DNA from: Candidatus Portnoybacteria bacterium CG08_land_8_20_14_0_20_40_83
GTDB taxonomy: Bacteria; Patescibacteriota; Minisyncoccia; Portnoybacterales; GWB1-42-6
DNA length: 15,805 bases
Assembly (NCBI GenBank): GCA_002774415.1
Contig: PEYL01000073.1
Coordinates: forward strand, 1-15,805
Reading direction: 5' to 3'
Under the pieces are notes generated by a model. The model had not been told where the DNA came from. It searched no databases and worked only from the letters and a program-made list of their open reading frames with translations. Positions 1 through 6,556 of this stretch are shown here, one piece after another (position 1 is the stretch's first letter; each line of letters starts with the position of its first letter). A program made the translations under genes and the position numbers.

Positions 1-606
1 AGGCCGCAGGAATTTGTTTCTTTGGCCGGGCCTTCTGGCGCCGGAAAATCAACTCTGCTTAAACTTTTGATAGGCGAAGACAAACCGACGCAGGGCAAAA
101 TTATGCTGGATAACCAGAATCTTAATTTAGTAGGACTTGGCGATTTGCCAAAAATCAGAAGAAAAATCGGCATGGTTTTCCAAGATTTTAGGTTATTGGC
201 CAATCGCACGGCTTATGAAAATATCGCTTTTGCCATGGAAGTGGCAGGGGACATAAATAAAGAAATAGAGCAGGATGTCCCGCAAGTTTTGGATGTTGTT
301 GGCCTGGCCGACAAAACGGCTTATTTCCCGCACCAGTTATCCGGCGGAGAAAAACAGCGCATAGCTATTGCCAGAGCCTTGATTCATCGGCCTTCGGTTA
401 TTTTGGCCGATGAGCCGACCGGAAACCTTGATTTATTAAATACCTGGGATATTATTAAATTGCTTTTGAAAATAAACGAATTGGGCACCACGATAATTTT
501 AGCCACGCATGACCGCGAGATTATCAATAATTTGGGCCGCCGCGTCATTACATTAGATAAGGGTAAAATGATAAGGGATGAAGAGAAAGGACGATACGTA
601 CTATAA
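1..606 (+). CDS. ftsE: Cell division ATP-binding protein FtsE (5' truncated)
   Basis: FtsE is the cytoplasmic ATPase of the FtsEX complex, which couples the divisome to cell-wall hydrolysis. The frame is open from base 1, so the true start lies upstream of the window; roughly 25 residues are missing compared with the usual ~220. The TTG at 22 lies inside the Walker A strand and is not a start. Visible motifs, numbered from the first residue in the window: Walker A GPSGAGKS (10-17), Q-loop VFQD (59-62), ABC signature LSGGE (113-117), Walker B VILADE (133-138) and the switch histidine in ATHD (170). The signature-region spacing and the next gene, ftsX, favour FtsE over other small ABC ATPases such as LolD. 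Family membership is clear; complex formation is inferred. Confidence 0.95.
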   Translation, partial: RPQEFVSLAGPSGAGKSTLLKLLIGEDKPTQGKIMLDNQNLNLVGLGDLPKIRRKIGMVFQDFRLLANRTAYENIAFAMEVAGDINKEIEQDVPQVLDVVGLADKTAYFPHQLSGGEKQRIAIARALIHRPSVILADEPTGNLDLLNTWDIIKLLLKINELGTTIILATHDREIINNLGRRVITLDKGKMIRDEEKGRYVL

Positions 607-811
607 AATTACCAATTTCCTCCGACAAAGTTGAGAGTCCTCGACAAAGTCGGGACAATTACCAATTTCCAATCCAGTCCCGTTGTGCGGGACATGCTAT
701 TCAATTTTGACATTGGACATTTGAAATTTTATTAGGAATTAGAAATTGGCCCGCCCTCGGCCGAGCCGAGGCGAGGCCGGGGAAATTAGAAATTATGAAT
801 TAATTAAGTCT
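607..811. repeat. Repeat-filled ftsE-ftsX spacer with several hairpins
   Basis: This gap separates two genes that usually abut or overlap. It holds two direct copies of AATTACCAATTTCC (about 606-619 and 657-670). Between them are degenerate hairpins with an AAA loop, the clearest being CTCGAC-AAA-GTCGGG near 643-656. A perfect hairpin GTCCCG-TTGTG-CGGGAC lies at 677-693. A GC-rich palindrome CCTCGGC-CGA-GCCGAGG at 755-771 is flanked on both sides by AATTAGAAATT. No credible promoter or gene was found. The arrangement looks like successive insertion of small palindromic elements into an AT-rich repeat. Confidence 0.75.
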
Positions 812-1723
812 ATGTTTAAAACTAATTTAATTAGAGTTATCAAAACAGGCTTGCAAAATTTCTGGCGCAATTCTTGGCTTTCGGCTGCCACTATTTCAAT
901 AATTGTTTTGACTTTATTTGTAATTACAAGTCTTCTTCTTTTAAATGTGGTTACCCAGTCTATCGTGGCGGATTTGGAAAACAAAGTTGACGTCAGCGCC
1001 TATTTTAATTCGGAATCTCCGGAAACCGATATATTGGCAATCAGGCAGGATTTAATTAAACTGCCCGAAGTTAAATCGGCAGAATATGTTTCAAAAAACG
1101 AAGCGCTGAAACAATTTAAAGAAAGGCATAAAGACAATCCAACACTTATTGAAAGTTTAAATGAACTTGACGATAATCCTTTGCAGGCCAGCCTCAATAT
1201 CAAAGCCCAATCTGCCTCTCAATTTGAACAAATTGTTAATTTTCTTGAACAGTCAAAATATGAGTCTTTGATTAACAAAGTTAACTATCATCAAAATAAA
1301 GAAGTAATTGACCGCGTTTCAAGCCTTGCTTCAAACATCGGAAGAGGCGGACTGATTGCCAGTTTTGTGCTGGCGCTCATGGCAATTTTTGTCACTTTCA
1401 ATACGGTGCGGTTGACAATGTACAATTGGCGGGAAGAAATTTCAGTTATGCGGCTGGTTGGCGCCAGCAATTGGTATATTCGGGGGCCGTTTATTGTGGA
1501 GGGAATGATTTATGGAATTTTAGCGGCTCTTGTCACTTTGATTATTTTATACCCCGCCCTTTATTTTGTTTCGCCAAAAATAACTTCTTTTTTGCCCGAA
1601 GTTGACCTTTTGTATTTTTTTGAAGTAAATATCGGCCAGATATTGATTCTTTTGGTCGGTGTCGGCGTGGCGCTGGGTTCTCTTTCCAGCTTTATTGCGA
1701 TAAGAAGATACTTAAGAGTTTAA
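812..1723 (+). CDS. ftsX: Cell division permease-like protein FtsX
   Basis: FtsX is the membrane partner of FtsE and transmits ATPase state to cell-wall hydrolase regulators outside the cell. The frame opens upstream at a TTG (746), but those extra residues are encoded by the GC-rich palindrome. ATG 812 gives the usual FtsX beginning (MFKTNLIRVIKTGLQNFWRN) and 303 residues, normal for the family. The layout is FtsX-like: TM1 about 24-46, an extracytoplasmic domain about 47-178, then three TM segments about 180-200, 228-250 and 273-297. The cytoplasmic loop between TM2 and TM3 carries REEISVMRLVGAS, a typical FtsX/MacB-type coupling region. No clear ribosome binding site precedes ATG 812. Co-transcription with ftsE is likely despite the gap. 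Confidence 0.92.
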   Translation: MFKTNLIRVIKTGLQNFWRNSWLSAATISIIVLTLFVITSLLLLNVVTQSIVADLENKVDVSAYFNSESPETDILAIRQDLIKLPEVKSAEYVSKNEALKQFKERHKDNPTLIESLNELDDNPLQASLNIKAQSASQFEQIVNFLEQSKYESLINKVNYHQNKEVIDRVSSLASNIGRGGLIASFVLALMAIFVTFNTVRLTMYNWREEISVMRLVGASNWYIRGPFIVEGMIYGILAALVTLIILYPALYFVSPKITSFLPEVDLLYFFEVNIGQILILLVGVGVALGSLSSFIAIRRYLRV

Positions 1724-1751
1724 AAATTAATAGATTGGAAGATTAAAGGAT

Positions 1752-1822
1752 TGCGGGGTAGTGTAATGGTAGCACATCAGGCTCTGAACCTGAAAATCGG
1801 GGTCCGAATCCCTGCCCCGCAG
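1752..1822 (+). tRNA. tRNA-Gln (anticodon CTG)
   Basis: A complete cloverleaf can be folded by hand. The acceptor is TGCGGGG/CCCCGCA, the D arm GTGT-AATGGTA-GCAC, and the anticodon arm TCAGG-CTCTGAA-CCTGA with CTG at positions 34-36. A 4-nt variable loop and the T arm CGGGG-TCCGAAT-CCCTG follow, with discriminator G at 1822. The 3' CCA is not encoded (CA T follows), so it would be added by the CCA-adding enzyme. The anticodon reads CAG, so the isotype is glutamine. The T loop has C where the nearly invariant U55 is expected. The gene stands alone, 28 bp after ftsX. Confidence 0.95.
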
Positions 1823-1867
1823 CATTTCGGTTAGCTCAGGGAAGCCATAAAAATTAAAAAAACAATT

Positions 1868-2083
1868 ATGACGCAAATAAATTTACATGGACATTCAGTT
1901 ATTCATGATGAGCATGACCGCGAAGGTTATGATTATTTAGCGCATAAAATTCAAGGGGAAGAAGCAAAGGTGATTTTTGATTACGCCAAAGAGCATGGAA
2001 CCGCCGAGTTTGAGACGCATTTAAACAAAAACTATTCATTGGTGCATAACTCTGATGGGACTTATACGATTGTGAAACGCTAA
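1868..2083 (+). CDS. Small hypothetical protein, 71 aa
   Basis: I do not recognise a family. The protein is soluble and rich in His, Asp and Glu. Its N-terminal third contains a dense charged/histidine stretch (GHSVIHDEHDREGYDY), followed by a predicted helix (about 28-46, YLAHKIQGEEAKVIFDYAKEHG) and a C-terminal part that could form a beta-hairpin ending in DGTYTIVKR. There is no signal peptide or membrane segment. It follows tRNA-Gln by 45 bp and is closed by an intrinsic terminator 16 bp after its stop, so it looks like a short transcription unit of its own or the tail of the ftsEX-tRNA unit. The start is ATG 1868 with no clear Shine-Dalgarno. It is probably a real gene because of the clean frame, the terminator and the lack of any competing frame. 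Confidence 0.65.
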   Translation: MTQINLHGHSVIHDEHDREGYDYLAHKIQGEEAKVIFDYAKEHGTAEFETHLNKNYSLVHNSDGTYTIVKR

Positions 2084-2099
2084 AAAAGTGGTGTGTATA

Positions 2100-2126
2100 A
2101 AAAAACAGCCCAATCGGCTGTTTTTT
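2100..2126 (+). terminator. Intrinsic terminator after the 71-aa gene
   Basis: A perfect 11-bp stem, AAAAAACAGCC paired with GGCTGTTTTTT, encloses the 5-nt loop CAATC. A T-run forms the 3' arm. The A-rich 5' side would also let it work on the opposite strand. The last T of the T-run is also the first base of the extended -10 of the GH1 promoter. Confidence 0.85.
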
Positions 2127-2134
2127 GGTATAAT
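2126..2134 (+). promoter_or_regulatory. Extended -10 promoter of the GH1 gene (leaderless)
   Basis: TGG-TATAAT is an extended -10 element (TGnTATAAT). Transcription would begin about 7 nt after the hexamer, at about 2141-2142, which is the A of the GH1 start codon. The -35 region is occupied by the terminator hairpin and has no consensus hexamer, which fits an extended -10 promoter. A leaderless mRNA is the simplest reading. Confidence 0.65.
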
Positions 2135-2141
2135 AAAAATA

Positions 2142-3440
2142 ATGGAATATAAATTTCCCGATGGTTTTTTATGGGGTTCGGCCACTTCGGCTCATCAGGT
2201 TGAAGGCGGGAATTTTAATGACTGGACGGAATGGGAGCATGCGAATAGCGAGCGTCTTGCCGCAGAGGCGGCAAGACGCCATGCGAAAACGCACATGCGA
2301 ATACCGGATTATATTTTAGAACGTTATCCCAATCCGCTTCAGCCGGAAAACTATATTTCTGGCAAGGCGTGCGACCATTATAATAGGTATGAACAGGATT
2401 TTGATATTGCCAAATCTTTGGGCCAGAACGCCCATCGTTTTTCCATTGAATGGAGCCGCATTGAGCCCGAAGAGGGTAAGTTCAGCGAAGCGGAGATAGA
2501 ACATTATCGTAAAGTAATTTTAGCTTTGCGTCAGCGCGGCCTTGAGCCGTTTGTGACGCTTTGGCATTGGACCAATCCGACCTGGTTTGCGAAAAGAAGT
2601 GGCTGGTTGAATAAAGACAGCCCAAAATATTTTGAACGCTATGTTAACAAGATTACGCTATCGCTGGAAGACGTAAAGGTAAATTTTTGGATTACGCTAA
2701 ATGAGCCGGAAGTTTATGTTGGTGCTTCTTATTTTTCCGGGCAATGGCCGCCTCAAAAAAGCAGTTTAATTTCGGGAATTAAAGTTTATCAAAATCTAAT
2801 TAAAGCTCATCAGTTAGTTTATAAAAAAATTCATCAAATTTCTGGTAATTCTTTGGTAGGGACAGCAAAGAACAATAGTTTTTATGAGCCGTTCTCAGAT
2901 TATTTATTAGATCGCCTGGTTGTTCGATTGAACCATTATTTGAGAAACGAGTGGTTTTTGAACAAGATTAAAAATTATCAGGATTTTATTGGGCTCAATT
3001 ATTATTTTCATGACCGAGTTAAATTTAGTTTGACTCTCAAGAGTCCTGGTGGGATTTTTGTTAGAAATAAAAATAAGAACGAATCAATCAATAATTTAGG
3101 TTGGGAAATTTATCCAGAAGGAATTTATCGTGTTTTAAAAGATTTAAAAAAATACGATAAGCCGATTTATATTACGGAAAACGGGTTAGCTGACGCTAAT
3201 GACGAAAAGCGGGCAAAATTTATTAAAGAGCATCTGCGTTGGGTTCATAAAGTCATTCAGGAAGGCGTTGATGTACGCGGCTATTTATACTGGTCTCTTT
3301 TGGATAATTTTGAATGGGATAAGGGTTTTTGGCCGCGGTTCGGTCTGGTTGAAGTTGATTATAAAACCACGGAGCGGCGCATCAGGTCGAGCGCCTATGA
3401 ATATGCTAAAATATGCAAAAATAATGCACTAGAAATATGA
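2142..3440 (+). CDS. Glycoside hydrolase family 1 beta-glycosidase
   Basis: A GH1 retaining beta-glycosidase (beta-glucosidase/galactosidase type), 432 aa, predicted cytoplasmic as no signal peptide is seen. The N terminus has the family pattern FPDGFLWGSATSAHQVEGG (5-23). The acid/base glutamate is in TLNEP (E188) and the nucleophile in ITENG (E346). SIEWSRIEP (101-109) and YWSLLDNFEWDKGF (383-396) are further GH1 signatures. ATG 2142 is preferred over the upstream in-frame GTG/TTG-type codons because it fits the family N terminus and sits one step after the -10 box. Residues 37-46 are encoded by a perfect 12-bp inverted repeat. The stop overlaps the next start (ATGA), so the permease is probably translationally coupled. 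Substrate cannot be read from the sequence. Confidence 0.93.
   Translation: MEYKFPDGFLWGSATSAHQVEGGNFNDWTEWEHANSERLAAEAARRHAKTHMRIPDYILERYPNPLQPENYISGKACDHYNRYEQDFDIAKSLGQNAHRFSIEWSRIEPEEGKFSEAEIEHYRKVILALRQRGLEPFVTLWHWTNPTWFAKRSGWLNKDSPKYFERYVNKITLSLEDVKVNFWITLNEPEVYVGASYFSGQWPPQKSSLISGIKVYQNLIKAHQLVYKKIHQISGNSLVGTAKNNSFYEPFSDYLLDRLVVRLNHYLRNEWFLNKIKNYQDFIGLNYYFHDRVKFSLTLKSPGGIFVRNKNKNESINNLGWEIYPEGIYRVLKDLKKYDKPIYITENGLADANDEKRAKFIKEHLRWVHKVIQEGVDVRGYLYWSLLDNFEWDKGFWPRFGLVEVDYKTTERRIRSSAYEYAKICKNNALEI
2252..2279. repeat. Perfect 12-bp inverted repeat inside the GH1 gene
   Basis: GCGTCTTGCCGC (2252-2263) and GCGGCAAGACGC (2268-2279) are exact reverse complements around the loop AGAG. The stretch is read in frame as part of an Ala/Arg-rich segment (residues 37-46) between the first GH1 strand and the substrate-channel region. 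It resembles a small palindromic element tolerated inside a coding sequence. Confidence 0.8.
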
Positions 3441-4336
3441 ATTGGCTGATTTTTACAATTTTGGCCTGTTTGCTTTACGCGGTTGTCGCCGTGTTCAATA
3501 AGTTTTTACTGGGACAGCGGGCGACGACAAAGCCCATTGTATTTACTTTCTGGCTGGGAATTTTGAGCATTTTTTCGTTCGTTTTGATACCCTTTGGTCT
3601 GGCCTGGCCGGGCTGGCCCGCTTTTGGGCTTGACCTGGCCGTCGGCGTCGTTTATTTTTTTGCCATTCTATATTTTTATGAAGCGCTGGACATCAACGAG
3701 GCTTCACGAGTTACTTCTCTGGCCGGCGGATTGACGCCGATAGTCGTTCTATTTTTTTCTTTGATGCTTTTGAACGAAAGCCTGACGATCTTGCAACTGG
3801 TGGCATTTTTCCTTCTGGTGGCCGGTGCGTTCCTGATTTCTTTTAAAAAATCCCGCGGGGGGTTCAAAAGCAGCGTCAAAGGCCTCTGGTTCATAATTTT
3901 GGCGGTAATTTTGAGCGCCATATATTGGGTGGCAGAAAAATATATATTTGAAAATCAAGGTTTTGTGACGGGATTTCTCTGGACGCGGCTCGGATTTATT
4001 CTGACGGCAGTGACAATTCTGGTTTGGCCGGCCTGGCGGAGAAAGATTTTTTATTCGGAGAGCCAGCTAACCTTAAAAATCAGTTCGCTTTTTGTCACCA
4101 GCAAATTGTTCGCTGCTTTCGGCTCACTTTTTATCCATCTGGCCTTATTGCTTGGCAGCGCCGCGCTGGTGAATGCTCTAGGCGGGTTGCAATACGTATT
4201 TTTGCTGATTTTGGCGATAATTCTTTCCAAAAAATTCCCCGACTTTTTGAAAGAGGAGATAAGCGGCGGGGTACTGGCCCAAAAAATCGTCGCCGTTTTG
4301 CTGATTGGGGCAGGATTGGCAATTTTGGCGGTGTAA
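3437..4336 (+). CDS. EamA/DMT-family transporter, 10 TM
   Basis: An integral membrane protein of 299 aa made almost wholly of hydrophobic helices, with about ten segments in two repeats of five. This is the organisation of the EamA (DUF6, drug/metabolite transporter) superfamily. The first half includes the characteristic helix pair around ALDINEASRVTSLAGGLTPIVVLFF, and a basic linker FKKSRGGFKSS (about 136-146) joins the halves. ATG 3437 overlaps the GH1 stop by 4 bp, so the two genes are translationally coupled. Coupling to a glycosidase suggests transport of a sugar or sugar-derived metabolite, but DMT proteins carry many substrates and direction cannot be told. The structured element at 4339-4504 begins 2 bp after the stop. 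Confidence 0.85.
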   Translation: MNWLIFTILACLLYAVVAVFNKFLLGQRATTKPIVFTFWLGILSIFSFVLIPFGLAWPGWPAFGLDLAVGVVYFFAILYFYEALDINEASRVTSLAGGLTPIVVLFFSLMLLNESLTILQLVAFFLLVAGAFLISFKKSRGGFKSSVKGLWFIILAVILSAIYWVAEKYIFENQGFVTGFLWTRLGFILTAVTILVWPAWRRKIFYSESQLTLKISSLFVTSKLFAAFGSLFIHLALLLGSAALVNALGGLQYVFLLILAIILSKKFPDFLKEEISGGVLAQKIVAVLLIGAGLAILAV

Positions 4337-4338
4337 AT

Positions 4339-4504
4339 CTCGCTTGGGTATCGCCTCCAAAAAACGCAGTCGGCCCGAAAAACGTAAAAAGTTACTTATA
4401 ACTTGGCCGCTGCTCAGCGCTCGCCGCGCCTTAATCAATAACCGAACAAATACGCCGGCGCGTCTGCGCGATGTTTTTGGAAGGTGATACCCTCGTTCAA
4501 AGAA
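4339..4504. repeat. Palindromic element, copy A (shared-end element)
   Basis: This 166-bp element fills the gap between the DMT stop (4336) and the next ATG (4515). Its left arm (4339-4369) matches 8699-8729 at 26 of 31 positions. Its right arm (4468-4498) matches 8892-8922 at 29 of 31. The arms are inverted repeats of each other: GGGTATCGCCT pairs with AGGTGATACCC (one G-U) and CCAAAAA with TTTTTGG. Inside are two hairpins. One uses GCAG-T-CGGCC paired with GGCCG-CTGC and has the nested stem AAGTTA-CTTA-TAACTT. The other pairs CGCGCC with GGCGCG. A transcript would fold as a three-way junction. It could be a MITE-like insertion or a structured intercistronic RNA; the sequence alone does not decide. 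Confidence 0.75.
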
Positions 4505-4514
4505 TAAAAAAAGA

Positions 4515-5534
4515 ATGAAAAAAATTTTCACTATTTTAATAATCATTGCGGCCATTGCCGGTATTTTGCTTTATCTTGGCCGTCAAACCGCCGATCCGAA
4601 CCGCAAAATTGATTGGGGAACAACTTATTCAAAATTATTTGCTCAAAAAATGGGGCTTGATTGGCAAAAAGTTTATTTAGAAATCCTGGATGATTTAAAA
4701 ATAAAAAATTTGCGTTTAATTGCCTATTGGTCCGAAATTGAACCAGAAAAAGAAGTTTTCAATTTTTCTGACCTTGATTGGCAGATTCAGGAAGCGGGCA
4801 AACGCAATGCAAAAATTATTTTGGCGGTGGGTCGAAAATTGCCGCGCTGGCCAGAATGCCACGAGCCCGAATGGGCAAAAAAACTGGAATTGGATTTAAA
4901 TGCAGCTTTGTATCTTAAATCAAATGAAAAAGAGTATCTTTTGGGGTATATTGAAAAAACGATAAATCATTACAAAGCAAATCCCAATATTATTGCCTGG
5001 GAGGTTGAAAATGAGCCTTTTTTGAATTTCGGAGAATGCCCGGCACTTAATGTTCAATTATTAGATGAAGAGATTGCATTGGTACACAGATTGGACAGCC
5101 GGCCGGTGGTTGTGACAGATAGCGGAGAGTTGAGTTTTTGGGTGAGGGCGGCTGATAGGGCAGATATTTTTGGTACAACTATGTATCGCTGGGTTTGGTC
5201 TCCTTATTTGGGCAATTACAAATACCCGATTCCGCCGGCTTTTTTCAGAATTAAAGAAAGATTAGTCTGGCTTTTTGTCGGGCAAGAAAAACCATTTGTT
5301 GTGATAGAACTTCAGGGCGAACCTTGGCAGCATAAGCAAATTTATGAAATATCGCAGGATGAACAAATGAAAAATTTGCCGTTTAATGAATTTAAAAGCG
5401 TTTTTAGTTATGCCAAGGCAACGGGTTTTTCAGAGTATTATCTATGGGGAGCGGAATGGTGGTGGTCGTTGAAACAAAACGGGTATCCGGAATATTGGGA
5501 ATATGTAAAACAATTACTAATTTCTAATTCCTAA
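4515..5534 (+). CDS. Membrane-anchored TIM-barrel glycoside hydrolase (GH5/GH42-like)
   Basis: A 339-aa protein with a short N-terminal signal-anchor (hydrophobic residues about 4-22 after MKK), so the catalytic domain should face outside. The remainder looks like a clan GH-A (beta/alpha)8 hydrolase: YWSEIEPEKEVFNFSDLDW (71-89) resembles the second-strand region of GH5/GH42-type enzymes, and AWEVENEP (161-168) places the likely acid/base at E167. A late-strand glutamate in VIELQGEPW (E265, less likely E269) is the candidate nucleophile. A Trp-rich strand LWGAEWWWS lies near the C terminus. The exact family and substrate are not identifiable by eye. The last few residues (LLISNS) are encoded by AATTTCTAATT-type repeat that continues past the stop. 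ATG 4515 follows element A by 10 bp; no strong Shine-Dalgarno at normal spacing. Confidence 0.8.
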   Translation: MKKIFTILIIIAAIAGILLYLGRQTADPNRKIDWGTTYSKLFAQKMGLDWQKVYLEILDDLKIKNLRLIAYWSEIEPEKEVFNFSDLDWQIQEAGKRNAKIILAVGRKLPRWPECHEPEWAKKLELDLNAALYLKSNEKEYLLGYIEKTINHYKANPNIIAWEVENEPFLNFGECPALNVQLLDEEIALVHRLDSRPVVVTDSGELSFWVRAADRADIFGTTMYRWVWSPYLGNYKYPIPPAFFRIKERLVWLFVGQEKPFVVIELQGEPWQHKQIYEISQDEQMKNLPFNEFKSVFSYAKATGFSEYYLWGAEWWWSLKQNGYPEYWEYVKQLLISNS

Positions 5535-5636
5535 TTTCTAATCAAATCCCAATGACCAGTATCCAATTACCAAAATTGCCCCGCGCAGCGGGGCATGGAT
5601 TGGAAATTGAAAATTGGAAATTGAAAATTTAACTTT
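5517..5636. repeat. Repeat-filled spacer with CCCCGC palindrome
   Basis: AATTTCTAATT-type units run across the end of the glycosidase gene. Then comes a perfect 8-bp palindrome, TGCCCCGC-GCA-GCGGGGCA (5577-5595), followed by two copies of TTGGAAATTGAAAATT. The palindrome's flanks are partly inverted (CCAATTACC on the left, GGATTGG on the right). The ROK gene begins directly after the last repeat without a Shine-Dalgarno. Confidence 0.75.
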
Positions 5637-6488
5637 ATGTACTACTTAGGTTTTGATATCGGCGGTTCCAATATAAAAGCCGTCTTGGTCAAAGAAAAGC
5701 AGATAATTAAATCGGCAACGGAAGTCACGCCCGATAATCTGGAAGGCTTGCTTTCATTGGTCCTTAAAATAAAAGACGGTTTAACCGGAGAGATCCCGGC
5801 TGGCGAGATCAGCGGCATTGGTTTTAGTATCGCCGGCGCGATAGATGCAGCAAGAGAAAAAGTATTGAATAGCCCCAATATCCAGTATTTAAATGGTCAG
5901 CCAATTAAGAAATTGTTGGAGGAAAAATTGAAACCCCTCGCCATAAAAATAGAGCATGACGTCCATTGTTTTTTACAGGCGGAAAAAGAAGTCGGTTTGG
6001 CCAGAGATTTGAAAAACGTGGTTTATTTAACCGTCGGCACCGGCGTTGGCGGTGCTTTTATGATAAACAGAGAAATATTTATTGGTGCTCATGGCGCTTC
6101 TGGAGAAATCGGTCATATGATAATTAAGGCAAGTCAGCAATTAGACCTCGAAAACTTAACGGCCAATGAGTTCGTCAAGAAAAAAGTGGGAATAAGCGCC
6201 GTTGAAGCGGAAAAATTGGTGCGTTCCGGCGACCAAAAAGCCAAAGAACTTTTTGATGAGAGAGGCAGAAATTTGGGCATTGGTATTGCCAATATTATCA
6301 ATATTTTTGACCCCGAAGCGATTATTATCGGCGGGGGAGTTGTCAGCGCGCAAGAATTTATTCTGCCGGGCATCAGAGAAGGGATAGAAAAATTCGTCAT
6401 TTCGCCAGCCGGCAAAGAAACTAAGATTTTATTCAGCGAATTGAGCCACTTTGGCGGAGCGCTTGGCGCGGCTTGGTTGTTTAAATAA
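5637..6488 (+). CDS. ROK-family sugar kinase
   Basis: A ROK (repressor/ORF/kinase) protein of 283 aa without an N-terminal DNA-binding domain, so a kinase rather than a repressor. The phosphate-1 motif is DIGGSNIKAVL (7-17). The catalytic aspartate is expected in IEHDVHC (D108), the place of the usual ENDAN. TVGTGVGGAF (132-141) is the phosphate-2 loop and HGASGEIGHM (152-161) carries the sugar-contacting Glu and His. The zinc-binding Cys cluster (CxCGxxGC) that normally follows GEIGH is absent; the segment is replaced by IIKASQQLDLENL. This makes it a compact, zinc-less ROK variant. It probably phosphorylates glucose or a related hexose released by the upstream glycosidases. Substrate remains inferred. 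Confidence 0.88.
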   Translation: MYYLGFDIGGSNIKAVLVKEKQIIKSATEVTPDNLEGLLSLVLKIKDGLTGEIPAGEISGIGFSIAGAIDAAREKVLNSPNIQYLNGQPIKKLLEEKLKPLAIKIEHDVHCFLQAEKEVGLARDLKNVVYLTVGTGVGGAFMINREIFIGAHGASGEIGHMIIKASQQLDLENLTANEFVKKKVGISAVEAEKLVRSGDQKAKELFDERGRNLGIGIANIINIFDPEAIIIGGGVVSAQEFILPGIREGIEKFVISPAGKETKILFSELSHFGGALGAAWLFK

Positions 6489-6556
6489 AAACACGTTATA
6501 TTTTAAGATATATATAAACTCAAAAAGTCGGAGATGAATTTAACTAAATAAAAAAT

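Noticed and set aside
746..811. TTG start extending FtsX by 22 residues
   Set aside because: The extension would translate the GC-rich palindrome and its AT-rich flank. The FtsX-like N terminus begins at ATG 812.
1822..1850. Second, truncated tRNA after tRNA-Gln (GGTTAGCTCAGGG resembles a D arm)
   Set aside because: No anticodon arm, T arm or acceptor partner follows. The match is about a dozen bases and may be chance.
2088..2141. Upstream start extending the GH1 protein by 18 residues
   Set aside because: It would translate the terminator and the -10 box. ATG 2142 gives the normal GH1 N terminus.
4339..4504. Integron attC site or riboswitch as an explanation for the shared-end elements
   Set aside because: No attC core sites (GTTRRRY/RYYYAAC) at the ends and no integrase nearby. 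The interiors of the two copies are not conserved as a ligand-binding riboswitch core would be.
4024..4555. Overlapping open frames on both strands across the end of the DMT gene and element A
   Set aside because: They lie opposite or out of frame with a clear membrane protein and run through the palindromic element. Their translations show no family pattern.
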